Shown here piece after piece: positions 24,769-32,536 of a stretch of DNA of 40,000 nt. The position numbers and the translations under genes are program-made. The DNA lies in NCBI GenBank assembly GCA_012295275.1, contig CM022668.1, positions 11,768,022 through 11,808,021 on the forward strand, read 5' to 3'. The notes beneath the pieces were generated by a model that saw nothing but the letters and a program-made list of their open reading frames with translations, ran no database searches and was not told where the DNA came from. The stretch is from Chrysomallon squamiferum (Eukaryota > Mollusca > Gastropoda > Neomphalida > Peltospiridae). Within the stretch, counting starts at the first letter, position 1. Every line of letters begins with the position of its first letter.

Positions 24769-27698
24769 GTAATTTCCTTCAGAAAATCAGTTAAAAGTTT
24801 TTCAAACATTAAATTATTAAACAAAAAAGAATAAAATGCAAAAATTACAGACATGAAATTTTCTAAGAACATCATCAACAACAGTCTACACAACAAGTCT
24901 ACAATATCAATAATAATTTTTTTTTGCAATGAACAACGTCAAATGACCCACGCCAATGCTATCAATAACAACTAAGACTATTTACAACATTCCAAGATTA
25001 CATACGAGGTAGTTAGCAGTGCGGTGGGGGAACCCTCCCCCCACTGTCTGGTGGAATCTGTAATCCGCTACTACTATCAGCTTGCACGTGTTCTTACTCG
25101 ACAGCCACGCCTGGCGTTTTGACCTCTCGTGACCTGTATGACGAATAAATTAATATTTAATTACACATCGAATCAACACTTGGCTGACAGAAAGGTACCA
25201 TTTTACCCCTTCACAGTCACATTTATGACATCAATGTGTCCACGAGTAACTGATAACTGGAATTTTTCTGACAACATTACTGAGACAGTAGAAGAAATGT
25301 TAGAACAAATGGCCCATCTGCTATGCAATGACATCATAAAGACACAACCATTAGAAAAAAAATGGCAGCAGCCAGATATTTTTAAACTGTAATCTGTTGT
25401 TTTTAAACTTTATTATTAATAAAGTCTGGAAATCAAAAAACAAATTAAAAAAAAAAAAATACCTGAAATTATTCTGAATGTATTTAGATTTTTTTCAAAA
25501 AAGATGAAATAATGATGTTAAAATTCATGTGAAAAAAATAATTTTTTACTATCCTCCTTACTTTCTACTATAAAAATTCATGTAAAACAAATAATTTTCT
25601 AACACTATCCTTATTTTCTTAAATCAAAAATCACATAAAACAAACAATTTTTTTACTATCCTATCCTTAAATCAAAAAATCATGTAAAACAAAAAATTTT
25701 TTAATACTATCCTTACTTTCTTAAATCAAAAATCACATAAAACAAACAATTTTTTAATATTATCCTTACTTTCTTCTGTTGAATCTTCATCATCTTCTAT
25801 ATATCCTCCATCTGTCTCTGGATCCACATGAATCGATTCACAAAGTCTCCTATAAACAGTTACACAAGTAATAAATACTTACACACACCCAACACTGAAT
25901 TATTTATTATTTTTCTCAACAGGATCAATGATTATTTCATTTAACAAAAGCTCATATCTATAATTTTATTTATTTAACATTTTTGTTAACCTCTTAACAA
26001 TTTTAACTTGACCACTGCAGTGGTCATTATTTTGACTTCTCATTTACCCATACTAATGACTACACCAGTCATTATTTTGGCTTTGCCTTTACCTATACTG
26101 ACCACTACAGCCATCATTATTTAGACTCAGGAAGCTTGATCATTCTATCAATCATACCACAGGCTAAGCTCTATGACTTCAGAAAAGTTATTTCCATAAG
26201 AAATAAGAAATATTCCTAAAATTACTTAGTAAGAGTGTTTTATTTATATATCATATTGTTTATTTCTGTGATGACATTTCTTAAAATATGTGTCTGTCTG
26301 TATATCTGTCTGTCTGTCTGTCTGTTCTGTCTAACACTTACTGTTTATTGCTGTGGTTGGACAGATGAGGAAAACTGTTATCCCACTTGATGTCTGAATG
26401 TCTGTAGGCAATCATCATCCGATCATCTGAATGATTAAGATGTCGCCAAGATGGCTGAAAAAACAAAAAATCATTTAATTAAACAGAACAAAAAATGTAC
26501 ATATAGAACAAAACCTTCACACAAACACAGAAATAGTATAATTACAAGTTTATATATCATACATAAAAGGTAATGTGTACAGAAACACACACACACACAT
26601 ATCAACAATCTAGAAACAAACAAATATACATATATATATATATATATATACAATCACACAAAGACATACACATATATATGATATATGATGTACCTAATTA
26701 TGTACATATAAACATACATATATACTCTTACAAACCATATACATGAATTGTGAACAGTTGTATCCAGTGCAGCTTTTTAAATGTTAATAATATTTGCACA
26801 CATTTTTAAATAAGATGAATAAATTTTTATATAAAATGTATATATCAATAAATAAATAAATAAATAAATAAAATTAAGTAAATTAAGAAATTCAAATAAA
26901 TTTTTTATATAAAATAATAAAAAAAATAAATAAATAAATAATTCAAGTTTTTACCTCGATGGCGTAAAGTTCATCCTGTGTGTGTATGACCATGTTCCAC
27001 ACTCCATCTTCTACGTGAGCCCGAACAGTCTCTGATGTGTTGTCTGTGTCATAACAATAACAATAATAACAATAACAACAATAACAATTATAATAACAAT
27101 AACAACAATAATAATAACAATAACAAAACAATTACAGTAACAATAACAATAATAACAATAACAATAACAACAACAATAATAACAATAACAATAATAATAA
27201 TGCTAATGATGATGATATTAATAATAATGATGATGACAATAATAATACTGACCATCATAATATTGATGATGATAATAATAATTAAAATAACAAAATTAAC
27301 ATTAATAATAATAATAATACTAATAATAAAAATAATAATAATAGCAATAATAATAATATATTAATAAATATATCATTAAAAATAATTTTAAAACTGATAT
27401 TAATAAGAATGTTACAGATCTGTAAATATGACAGAAAGTTCAGTTATTGTATTATAATTGTTTTCTAAATCAAGAGGGCTTTTTCTGCATCAAAGAGTTA
27501 TGTCCCTTTGAATCTTAATTTGTTTCCTATTTTGGTCATTAGTTTAAAAATTGGGATAAAATTTTCATTTTAAATATTCTTTTAAATATTTCACAAGAAA
27601 ACACTGAAATGAAGAGCTTTCATTCTTTTATTATTTTTATGTATATTAATATTCCTTAATTAATTTGATATTATGTTATGTACTATTAGAAAATAACA

Positions 27699-27729
<31 letters not shown>

Positions 27730-29744
27730 TACTTTTATTACCTGAAAGATGTCCTGAATAAAAATCATTTTTGTTGATAAACAATGGAGAGGCACTTCCA
27801 TCTTTGTTGAAAATCTGAGCTTTGAAACCATCAGCAAATATTGAACCATCCGGTTTTAGCAGAATGTCAAAGTGTCTGAGGAGAAATTAATTAAATTTAA
27901 ATTATTATATACATTCATTTAATTACTAATGAGAATCCTAAAAGACAATTCTTTAAAATTATGAAAAAACAATTTAAATAATTTTAAAATATATTTAACT
28001 CTTATGACTTATATTAAAAGAATTAATTAAAAAATAAAAAGGGGAGGTTGTAGAGAAATATAAATTAAAATAATAATTATTAATAATAATAACCAGAATG
28101 GTAAAAAGAATATTAATATTTTAAAAATAAAAAAATAAATAGAAGACATAATGATCATGATAATCAAAAAAACAATTGCAATAGTATTAATAATAGCACA
28201 AGCACCAATAAATAAATAATAATAACAGCAATTTTAATAATAATAAAAACAACAATAATAACATTAATAGCAACAGTAGTAGTAATAATAATAATAATAG
28301 GAATAAATAAATAAATAAATAGTAATAGGTGTAATTAAAAATAATAATAAACAATAAAAAAAATTATAAATAATAACAACTATAAAGCCTTAATAATAGT
28401 AATATTAACAATAAAACTTTAAAGCTATACAAACCTTCCCAGGGTATCAAACTTCACATTAATACTATTTGAATCTTCATCATTCACACTTCTCTTTTTC
28501 CTGACACTAAAATCCAAGTCTTTCAAAGTCTCATAATAACGCAGTTTTGTGTCAATTGAACCTAAAAGAATTTTTTTTTTTAAATAATTATATTATTACA
28601 AATTTTTTTTAAAAAATACTGAATCTGTAATGAAGAGCTTGTGTGTGTGTGTGTGTATATATATATATGAATGGAAAGGAAATTAAAATTATATTCATAT
28701 TTATTATTAACACAGATATAAATTATCATGTTCTTGAATAAATTAAGTATATGAATTATATAATGGGGGGGATGTTGTTATTGGTGTTACTGGTTTTTTG
28801 TTTTTGTATTTTTCAGCATCAGAATGTATAAATTCTGTCAGTTTTCATTTTATAGTTGGGGCCAGTTTCAGGAGGTCTTGGAAAACCTCAGCTCTATGTT
28901 TGAGTTAGATGACATTTAAAACAATAATTTTGGAAGTATTTCCAAGTTGCTTCTGTTCCAACATTATTAAATAGTAATAATAATTAACTACCAAATTTGT
29001 AAATATCAAAAAAATACTGTTGACAAAATGCCCTGAATCATTGCATGAATTATTTATTTATTTATTTATTTATGTACATGGAATAAGTAAATATTTTTTT
29101 TATTGATTGATATAAAGTTTTAAAAACTAATAATTTTGCAAGAAATCAAAACTAAAAAAAAAATAATAATAATAAAATAAATAAATAAAAACAACTGTAA
29201 TCTTATTTATTTATTATGTATTATCTCTTTAAATATACATTAATTTTGAAAAATTATTTATTTATAAACAAATTGTTTTTTGGAGGGTATATCCATTTGT
29301 TATCCTTTTTATTTTCTGTTTTAAAACTAACCAAGATAAAACTGTAACACTTGATGACTCATTAACTTACATAATGATTATATAACGTGTTAAATAATAA
29401 GACTGGTGTCAAATTAAATTATCTAATTTCTCGATCAGTTGTCAAACTAGCGATTGAAAGTAGTAATTCACTAATTGAGTATATTAAATACTTCAAATGA
29501 AGTGCAGTGTATATGAATGAAAAACACCGTTCAACCATAATTCGCTGTGGATGAAAACTTTGATAATAAAATCATTTATTCATAACGAAACATTAAAAAT
29601 CATTTTATCATGAATACGACAGGAATGCGGCATATCTCAATTATGTGATGCAATTCGCCGATTTGCATATATAACAGTTAGTATAAACTTACCAAGTACA
29701 GCTCCGATACAGACACAGCAAAGTATAATACCAAATCCTCCCAT
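12198..29744 (-). CDS. ADAM17: ADAM17/TACE-like membrane-anchored metalloprotease (sheddase), at least 20 exons
   Basis: A type I membrane zinc protease of the ADAM17 type, which cleaves ectodomains of membrane proteins such as cytokine and receptor-ligand precursors. In order: signal peptide ([18 protein letters not shown]); prodomain with cysteine switch LCES (Cys about 175) and furin site RSKR (about 202-205); catalytic domain ([56 protein letters not shown]); disintegrin part ([13 protein letters not shown]); membrane-proximal Cys-rich part (GRPCYLGFC); TM ([19 protein letters not shown]); 70-residue tail. All listed exons join in phase. The found exons give about 685 residues against 824 in the human protein. 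Expected sequence is missing before HNWG (including HE of HExxHxxGxxH) and in the disintegrin region between exons 15 and 16. Both gaps are phase-symmetric, so a joined model stays open but would be catalytically incomplete. I infer unfound or lost exons rather than a naturally dead enzyme. Confidence 0.93.
12704..12780. repeat. About 40-bp tandem duplication
   Basis: Two copies of TTTTAAACTGGTTTTCAGTT followed by GAGTAATACTTTTATTTT in the last ADAM17 intron. Confidence 0.8.
12894..12947 (-). CDS. ADAM17: ADAM17 exon 20 (basic juxtamembrane tail)
   Basis: 18 codons, phase 0 to 0, beginning [14 protein letters not shown], positively charged as expected just inside the membrane. Acceptor CACTACAG|GATAAA. 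The donor AGAGAG|GTCTGT is weak, so the exon could instead read on to a stop near 12800. Confidence 0.7.
13356..13444 (-). CDS. ADAM17: ADAM17 exon 19 (transmembrane helix)
   Basis: 89 nt, phase 1 to 0. Acceptor TTGTTCCAG|TTGCGT, donor TGTGTG|GTACGT. Encodes the hydrophobic segment [16 protein letters not shown], closely matching the ADAM17 membrane anchor. Confidence 0.92.
13740..14040. repeat. About 88-bp AT-rich tandem repeat, 3-4 copies
   Basis: Units built on ACATAAAATATATTTT, GTAAAATAATTTAAATTT and AATCTTATTAATTTACTA, starting near 13752, 13804, 13892 and 13979. The last three are evenly spaced (87-88 bp). Lies in intron 18 next to the exon 18 donor. Confidence 0.75.
14062..14143 (-). 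CDS. ADAM17: ADAM17 exon 18 (membrane-proximal)
   Basis: 82 nt, phase 0 to 1. Acceptor ACTTTTAG|AATGGA, donor AGCTTG|GTAAGT. Encodes [20 protein letters not shown], matching the NGKC...VIERFWDFI stretch before the ADAM17 membrane anchor (the stalk region). Confidence 0.9.
14148..14310. repeat. (AAAT/AAAC)n microsatellite
   Basis: Begins directly at the exon 18 acceptor. Followed by a GACA/GATG tract (about 14427-14525), TTA runs (about 14575-14612) and a (CA)n tract (about 14873-14916). Confidence 0.85.
14997..15112 (-). CDS. ADAM17: ADAM17 exon 17 (Cys-rich membrane-proximal domain)
   Basis: 116 nt, phase 1 to 0. Acceptor TATTTATAG|CTAAGC, donor TCCCAG|GTACAC. Encodes [20 protein letters not shown] and [12 protein letters not shown], matching the CKVCCRD...KGKPCTVGFC cysteine pattern of ADAM17. 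Confidence 0.92.
15165..15243. repeat. (GA)n microsatellite
   Basis: About 39 uninterrupted units in intron 16, preceded by GTGT and AT runs. Confidence 0.95.
15980..16062 (-). CDS. ADAM17: ADAM17 exon 16 (end of disintegrin part)
   Basis: 83 nt, phase 2 to 1. Acceptor TTTTACAG|AGGTCA, donor GATG|GTAAGT. Encodes [17 protein letters not shown] and VSCQCDGD, matching GKC.DGKC.PFCE and SCAC in ADAM17. Confidence 0.9.
16100..17460. other. Intron 15 of ADAM17, no exon recognised
   Basis: Should contain a phase 2-2 exon for the SYC...EC segment of the disintegrin part, but I find no Cys-rich frame on the - strand. Holds a poly-T run (about 16208-16233), a higher-GC patch at 16590-16760 of unknown origin, and three copies of ACAAGTTATT (17402-17431). 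Confidence 0.4.
17476..17762. repeat. (GAAT)n-type imperfect repeat
   Basis: Units GAATGAAT, GAACAAAT and GAATAAAT run up to the donor of exon 15. Long Phe/Ile/His-rich minus-strand frames here are repeat artefacts. Confidence 0.85.
17767..17868 (-). CDS. ADAM17: ADAM17 exon 15 (disintegrin-like)
   Basis: 102 nt, phase 2 to 2. Acceptor ATTTTAG|TCCTAT, donor TTGCAG|GTGAGT. Encodes [18 protein letters not shown] and SCVKAAVC, corresponding to PCCKNCQ...CQEAINATC of ADAM17. Confidence 0.9.
17859..18205. repeat. 58-bp tandem repeats that include the exon 15 acceptor
   Basis: Three close copies start at 17859, 17917 and 17975 (GTTCATAGGACTAAAATAAA), exactly 58 bp apart. They are followed by about three diverged copies to 18205 (TATTTAGTTATGTATGTTGA, TTCACTGACTA). 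The first copy overlaps the first ten bases of exon 15 and its AG acceptor; the next two carry the same AG plus exon-start bases as decoys. Confidence 0.85.
18607..18745 (-). CDS. ADAM17: ADAM17 exon 14 (disintegrin-like start)
   Basis: 139 nt, phase 1 to 2. Acceptor TTTTATCAG|AAAAAG, donor TGCAG|GTGAAA. Encodes [19 protein letters not shown] and [16 protein letters not shown], the classic disintegrin opening with paired cysteines. Confidence 0.93.
19275..19344 (-). CDS. ADAM17: ADAM17 exon 13 (end of catalytic domain)
   Basis: 70 nt, phase 0 to 1. Acceptor TTTTTCAG|TTATTT, donor TTTCAG|GTATTT. Encodes [20 protein letters not shown] and CFS, matching FSNCSKQSI...KAQECF. Confidence 0.9.
19439..19826. 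repeat. AAT/AAC, CTA and CAT trinucleotide tracts
   Basis: Interrupted repeats in intron 12, with (ACT)n about 19700-19775 and (CAT)n about 19778-19826. Confidence 0.9.
19959..20077 (-). CDS. ADAM17: ADAM17 exon 12 (second half of the zinc site)
   Basis: 119 nt, phase 1 to 0. Acceptor ACCTTTGCAG|GTCACA, donor AATTTG|GTAAGA. Encodes [18 protein letters not shown] and [17 protein letters not shown]. The HNxGxEHD part provides the second and third zinc His, and MYP is the Met-turn of metzincins. The first Gly codon is split, so the preceding exon must end with ...HELG minus two bases. An 18-bp duplication of GTATGACCTTT lies just upstream of the acceptor. Confidence 0.93.
20321..20326 (-). CDS. 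ADAM17: Candidate 6-nt micro-exon completing the HELG motif
   Basis: On the - strand, AATCCATACAG|AACTTG|GTAAGT. With phase 1 on both sides it reads (CAT G)AA CTT G|(GT CAC), i.e. H-E-L-G-H, the core of the zinc motif when joined to exon 12. The donor is consensus. The partner exon ending in CATG was not found in 20340-22378. It may instead be the surviving right end of a larger damaged exon. Confidence 0.4.
21240..21780. repeat. ACAGATA/ACATATA-type degenerate repeat
   Basis: About 540 bp of imperfect ACAGACAT, ATAAACAGA and ATATAT units in the intron where the missing catalytic exon should lie. No exon remnant was recognised within it. Similar GACA/GATA tracts are at 20732-20780 and 20865-20935. 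Confidence 0.85.
22379..22517 (-). CDS. ADAM17: ADAM17 exon 10 (catalytic core)
   Basis: 139 nt, phase 0 to 1. Acceptor TTACACACAG|GTGTTC, donor TCATCAA|GTAAGA. Encodes [20 protein letters not shown] and [14 protein letters not shown]. Very close to vertebrate ADAM17 ([11 protein letters not shown]...LGLAYVGSPR...GGVC); the clearest identification in the gene. Confidence 0.95.
22526..23274. repeat. (AAT/AGT)n trinucleotide array, about 750 bp
   Basis: Imperfect AATAGT, AATAAT, GATGAT and AACAAC units starting within 10 bases of the exon 10 acceptor. The poly-Leu and poly-Ile frames are artefacts. A further GAA/GAT/AAT patch lies at 23375-23520. Confidence 0.9.
23710..23790 (-). CDS. ADAM17: ADAM17 exon 9 (catalytic domain)
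   Basis: 81 nt, phase 0 to 0. Acceptor TTGTTACAG|CTAAGG, donor CTAGAG|GTAAAT. Encodes [20 protein letters not shown] then QTRDLLE, matching IRILKSPQEV...HYNM...WDVKMLLE of ADAM17. Confidence 0.9.
24199..24260. repeat. (GT)n microsatellite
   Basis: About 31 uninterrupted units in intron 8; a (CA/TA)n region follows at 24605-24770. Confidence 0.95.
24496..24588 (-). CDS. ADAM17: ADAM17 exon 8 (catalytic domain)
   Basis: 93 nt, phase 0 to 0. Acceptor ATTGCTCAG|ATCAGT, donor CAAGAT|GTAAGT. Encodes [16 protein letters not shown] and [10 protein letters not shown], matching IDRVDDIYRNTSW...KGYGIQIEQ. Confidence 0.92.
25006..25133 (-). CDS. ADAM17: ADAM17 exon 7 (furin site and start of catalytic domain)
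   Basis: 128 nt, phase 1 to 0. Acceptor TCATACAG|GTCACG, donor TACCTC|GTATGT. Encodes HERSKRQAW (RSKR proprotein-convertase site) and [20 protein letters not shown] then RTANYL, matching RVKRRA...NTCKLLVVADHRF...NYL. GC content is clearly higher than in the flanking introns. Confidence 0.94.
25520..25775. repeat. 51-56-bp tandem repeats that include the exon 6 donor
   Basis: Five units marked by TATCC at about 25550, 25606, 25657, 25708 and 25761. The last unit overlaps the donor of exon 6 (minus GAAGAAA|GTAAGGAT). The unit at 25708 carries an identical AAGAAA|GTAAGGATA on the - strand; others carry weakened versions. Confidence 0.85.
25770..25849 (-). CDS. ADAM17: ADAM17 exon 6 (cysteine switch)
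   Basis: 80 nt, phase 2 to 1. Acceptor TTTATAG|GAGACT, donor GAAGAAA|GTAAGG. Encodes [13 protein letters not shown] and a long acidic run (EDDEDSTEE). The Cys (about residue 175) corresponds to the prodomain cysteine switch (Cys184 in human). Confidence 0.88.
26010..26128. repeat. About 45-bp tandem repeat, 2.7 copies
   Basis: Units start at 26010, 26056 and 26100 with GACCACTGCAGTGGTCATTA and variants (ATGACTACACCAGTCATTA, GACCACTACAGCCATCATTA). The first unit opens with a near-perfect inverted repeat. Confidence 0.75.
26342..26454 (-). CDS. ADAM17: ADAM17 exon 5 (prodomain)
   Basis: 113 nt, phase 0 to 2. Acceptor TTTTTTCAG|CCATCT, donor AATAAACA|GTAAGT. Encodes [20 protein letters not shown], matching [21 protein letters not shown]. 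Confidence 0.9.
26955..27043 (-). CDS. ADAM17: ADAM17 exon 4 (prodomain)
   Basis: 89 nt, phase 1 to 0. Acceptor TGACACAG|ACAACA, donor ATCGAG|GTAAAA. Encodes [20 protein letters not shown] and YAIE, matching [24 protein letters not shown]. Confidence 0.9.
27045..27365. repeat. (AAC/AAT)n array abutting exon 4
   Basis: About 320 bp of AACAAT, GATGAT and AATAAT units that begin at the exon 4 acceptor and supply its polypyrimidine-like tract (minus TTGTTATTG). Confidence 0.9.
27742..27875 (-). CDS. ADAM17: ADAM17 exon 3 (prodomain)
   Basis: 134 nt, phase 2 to 1. Acceptor TTCTCCTCAG|ACACTT, donor CTTTCAG|GTAATA. Encodes [20 protein letters not shown] then FYSGHLS, matching HFKLYL...FSQNFKV...FFTGHVVG. 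Confidence 0.9.
28435..28561 (-). CDS. ADAM17: ADAM17 exon 2 (prodomain start)
   Basis: 127 nt, phase 1 to 2. Acceptor TTCTTTTAG|GTTCAA, donor GGGAAG|GTTTGT. Encodes [20 protein letters not shown], with RKKR like the upstream basic site SVRKR of the ADAM17 prodomain. Confidence 0.88.
29693..29744 (-). CDS. ADAM17: ADAM17 exon 1 (start codon and signal peptide)
   Basis: 52 nt, ATG at 29744-29742, donor CTTG|GTAAGT. Encodes [17 protein letters not shown], a short hydrophobic N-terminus fitting a signal peptide. Its phase 1 end fits exon 2. An octamer ATTTGCAT lies just inside intron 1 (29661-29668); its relevance is unknown. Confidence 0.8.
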
Positions 29745-30903
29745 GCTTGTTGTGATCTATTTTTACTGCTGTCGTATTTCCAATCATGACGCAAATAAAC
29801 TAATTCTCAAAAATCCCACCATTTGCGGAAGTTTAGCGTCGACTGATGTTCAGAAAACAAGAAAAACCAGTCTTTGTCTAAACTCGTAAATCATCGGATA
29901 TGTTCGTCATAAGTCGTATTTGAAAATAACTTTTTTTTTTTATCCATTTTGGCGGGCTGATTACAAACGAAATATAAAATAAATAGATAAATAAATAAAT
30001 AATACTAAATTGTTATTTTGAAAATATTTATTAAATAATAAGTTAATTTAAAACAAAACATTTAAGAAATAGATTAAATAATAATAAATAAAGAAATAAT
30101 TTGTTAACAGGGACAATAGGCGGAATGAGATATATCCCTCTGTCGTTCGTAAAATAAAAAGCCTTTTTCGAATTTTACATTGTGTTTTATAATTATTATT
30201 ACTACTACTACTGCTGCTGCTACTACTACTATTACTACAAACAGTAGTAGTAGTAGTAGAAAATGATGGTTTCGTGTAAAAGACGTAAATTTTCAAACTA
30301 GTAATAACTATTACTTAATAACAATAAAATAAATAGATTTGTTTTTCTTAAAAATCAATATAATACTAACTTTTAATCCCCAATATTTTTTTTTATTTTT
30401 TTACTATTCATTTTATATTATCTATCTATCTATCTTATTATTATTATTATTATTATTATTATTTATTATTTAGTGTATATGTATTGTAGGTATTAGTAAT
30501 GTTATGCTTTCGGTAGCCCTATTTTAAACGTGAATAAATGTATCCGAAAATAAATTACAAATACTATAAATCAAAACAGCTTTTGTGATTTCGTTTTGCA
30601 GTTTTCGACTGCTTTTAATTGAAATTCCGAAATCACCGCTGGATGCAACAAATCCTTTTTCAGGGTGATTAACACTAACACAAAATGTCCAATTTAACAG
30701 TCTGTCTCTTTATTTTCGGACATTTGTGAAAAGTGTCGTGCTATCGCATGTGTATGCCGCTGTTTGCAGATGCACCTCGAATGCATCCCCAATAACAAAC
30801 AACTTCCTGGAAACGAACAAACGCGGTTATTAGAAGAGCGTTACCAAGGGAGTGAACTGAAGCTGTTTTATTTCTGATGACGTAAGACGCTTGTTATTTG
30901 TCG
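29745..30903 (-). promoter_or_regulatory. ADAM17 5' UTR and probable promoter region
   Basis: Upstream of the ADAM17 ATG. 29745-29960 is richer in CpG than the introns and probably contains the 5' UTR. 30185-30260 has ACT/AGT repeats and 30420-30465 TCTA and ATT runs. 30480-30880 is higher in GC and CpG again. No core-promoter element can be assigned with confidence. Confidence 0.35.
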
Positions 30904-31113
30904 TATTAGAGCAGTGATTCTCACAAGGGTGTACTTAGAGACATGCGTAGGTGTGCCCAAACGAAATTCTAGGATCTAGGTAGATATTTGTGATGATAAA
31001 AAACTGATTATGTTAAGAGCGGAAAGATATCCAGTAAGAAATAGCCGGTTGCCCAGACGTTGTAAACTCGTTTGAAACGAGTTTTGGCTGATGAGCAAGC
31101 ACGGCTGCTGAAG

Positions 31114-31207
31114 GCTGTGCAGTAGTTTATCAGTGACAGTATGAGTGATAGGGTGTGCAGGCTGCACAGTAGTTTACCAGTGGCAGTGTGAGTGACAGGG
31201 TGTGCAA
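31114..31207. repeat. 47-bp tandem duplication inside the hAT element
   Basis: Copies start at 31114 and 31161 (GCTGTGCAGTAGTTTATCAG and GCTGCACAGTAGTTTACCAG), with several point differences. Confidence 0.85.
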
Positions 31208-31499
31208 GTGTGATAAATAGCCAGAGGTTTCTTGTGACACATATTCCCAGTCACTAACCATCTAAAACTTTAATATTTTATTGAATTTTAGCCTATTATA
31301 GTGTCACATTTGTTAAAAGCAAACGATTGATAAAAGTTTCCCCTTCACTGCACAATGCACGCCATTAAAAATATAGCCTGTGTACAGTTTTTTGACATTT
31401 TAACAGTCCATTGCTTTGTATTTCATATTACAATATTTTTTAAGAAATTGCCAAGACACGTCAGGCTCATACTTCTCATCAGCACAAAATAGATGATGA

Positions 31500-32264
31500 A
31501 TAATACTCACACAAGGGCGGTAACTCTAAATATATCAGTGAACATCTCTCACACAAGGGCGGTAACTCTAAATATATCAGTGAACATCTCTCACACAAGG
31601 GCGGTTAACTCTAAATATATCAGTGAACATCTCTCACACAAGTGTGGTAACTCTAAATATATCAGTGAACATCTCATACATAAGGGCTGTAAAAATATAT
31701 CAGTGAACATATCTCTCACACAAGGGCGGTAACTCTAAATATATCAGTGAACATCTCTCACACAAGTGTGGTAACTCTAAATATATCAGTGAACATCTCA
31801 TACATAAGGGCTGTAATCTAAATATATCAGTGAACATCTCTCACACAAGGGCGGTAACTCTAAATATATCAGTGAACATTTCTCACACAAGGGCGGTAAC
31901 TCTAAATATATCAGTGAACATTTCTCACACAAGGGCGGTAACTCTAAATATATCAGTGAAAATTTCTCACACAAGGGCGGTAACTCTAAATATATCAGTG
32001 AACATCTCTCACACAAGGGCGTTAACTCTAAATATACCAGTGAACATCTCTCACACAAGGGCGGTAACTCTAAATTTATCAGTGAACATCTCTCACACAA
32101 GGGCGGTAACTCTAAATTTATCAGTGAACATCTCATACACAAGGGCGGTAACTCTAAATTTATCAGTGAACATCTCATACACAAGGGCCGTAACTCTAAA
32201 TATATCAGTGAACATCTCTCACACAAGGGCGGTAACTCTAAATATATCAGTGAACATCTCTCAC
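31500..32264. repeat. 42-bp minisatellite, about 18 copies
   Basis: Unit: ACACAAGGGCGGTAACTC plus TAAATATATCAGTGAACATC plus TCTC. Because 42 is a multiple of three, frames stay open on both strands (ISVNISHTRAVTLN repeats on +, CERCSLIYLELPPL on -). A higher-order repeat of about 125 bp (three units, marked by AGTGTGG then CATACATAAGGGCTG) occurs twice at about 31635-31885. It sits inside the hAT element. No spacers as in CRISPR. Confidence 0.92.
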
Positions 32265-32536
32265 AGAAGAAAAACAAACGGTACAGATTCCAGACGAGAA
32301 CCGTTTATACGCGAAATGATGAAGAATCTGACATAGATGTAAACAATGAGGATAGACAACCTCAGCAGCCTGGTCTGCAACTGATTCAGCCGCAATATCC
32401 TTCTTTCAGTTATTTCTGTATTTTTTTACATTTTGCATTATATTTCTTAACATTTTGTGTGTAGTATGCCCGCAGTTTTTTGGAAGGCTTCAAGTGTGTC
32501 CCTACTTCAAAAAGTTTGAGAACCACTGTATTAGAG

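Larger units (their letters stand above)
30904..32536. mobile_element. Non-autonomous hAT-like DNA transposon with 8-bp target-site duplication
   Basis: The element spans 30912-32528 (1617 bp). It is flanked by the same 8 bp, TATTAGAG, at 30904-30911 and 32529-32536. Its ends are inverted: CAGTGATTCTCA on the left and, on the other strand, CAGTGGTTCTCA on the right (11 of 12 match), the usual hAT terminal pattern. 8-bp duplications are the hAT superfamily rule. No transposase frame is recognisable, so it would need enzyme in trans. It contains a 47-bp duplication (31114-31207) and the 42-bp minisatellite. Confidence 0.88.

Noticed and set aside
25129-25392. 87-codon plus-strand ORF starting [10 protein letters not shown]
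   Set aside because: Lies in intron 6 opposite the ADAM17 gene and overlaps the edge of exon 7; no family resemblance and no splice or promoter support seen.
30770-30877. 36-codon ORF (MHLECIPNNKQLPGNEQTR...) after an AG-like acceptor
   Set aside because: Lies in a GC-richer patch upstream of ADAM17 but is short, has no recognisable family and no convincing donor or partner exon.
31500-32264. Regularly spaced repeats resembling a CRISPR array
   Set aside because: Units are contiguous 42-bp tandem copies with no unique spacers, in a eukaryotic sequence inside a transposon.
31798-32336. Repeat-protein ORFs of about 160 codons on both strands
   Set aside because: Explained by the 42-bp unit being a multiple of three; no start context, splice sites or known domain.
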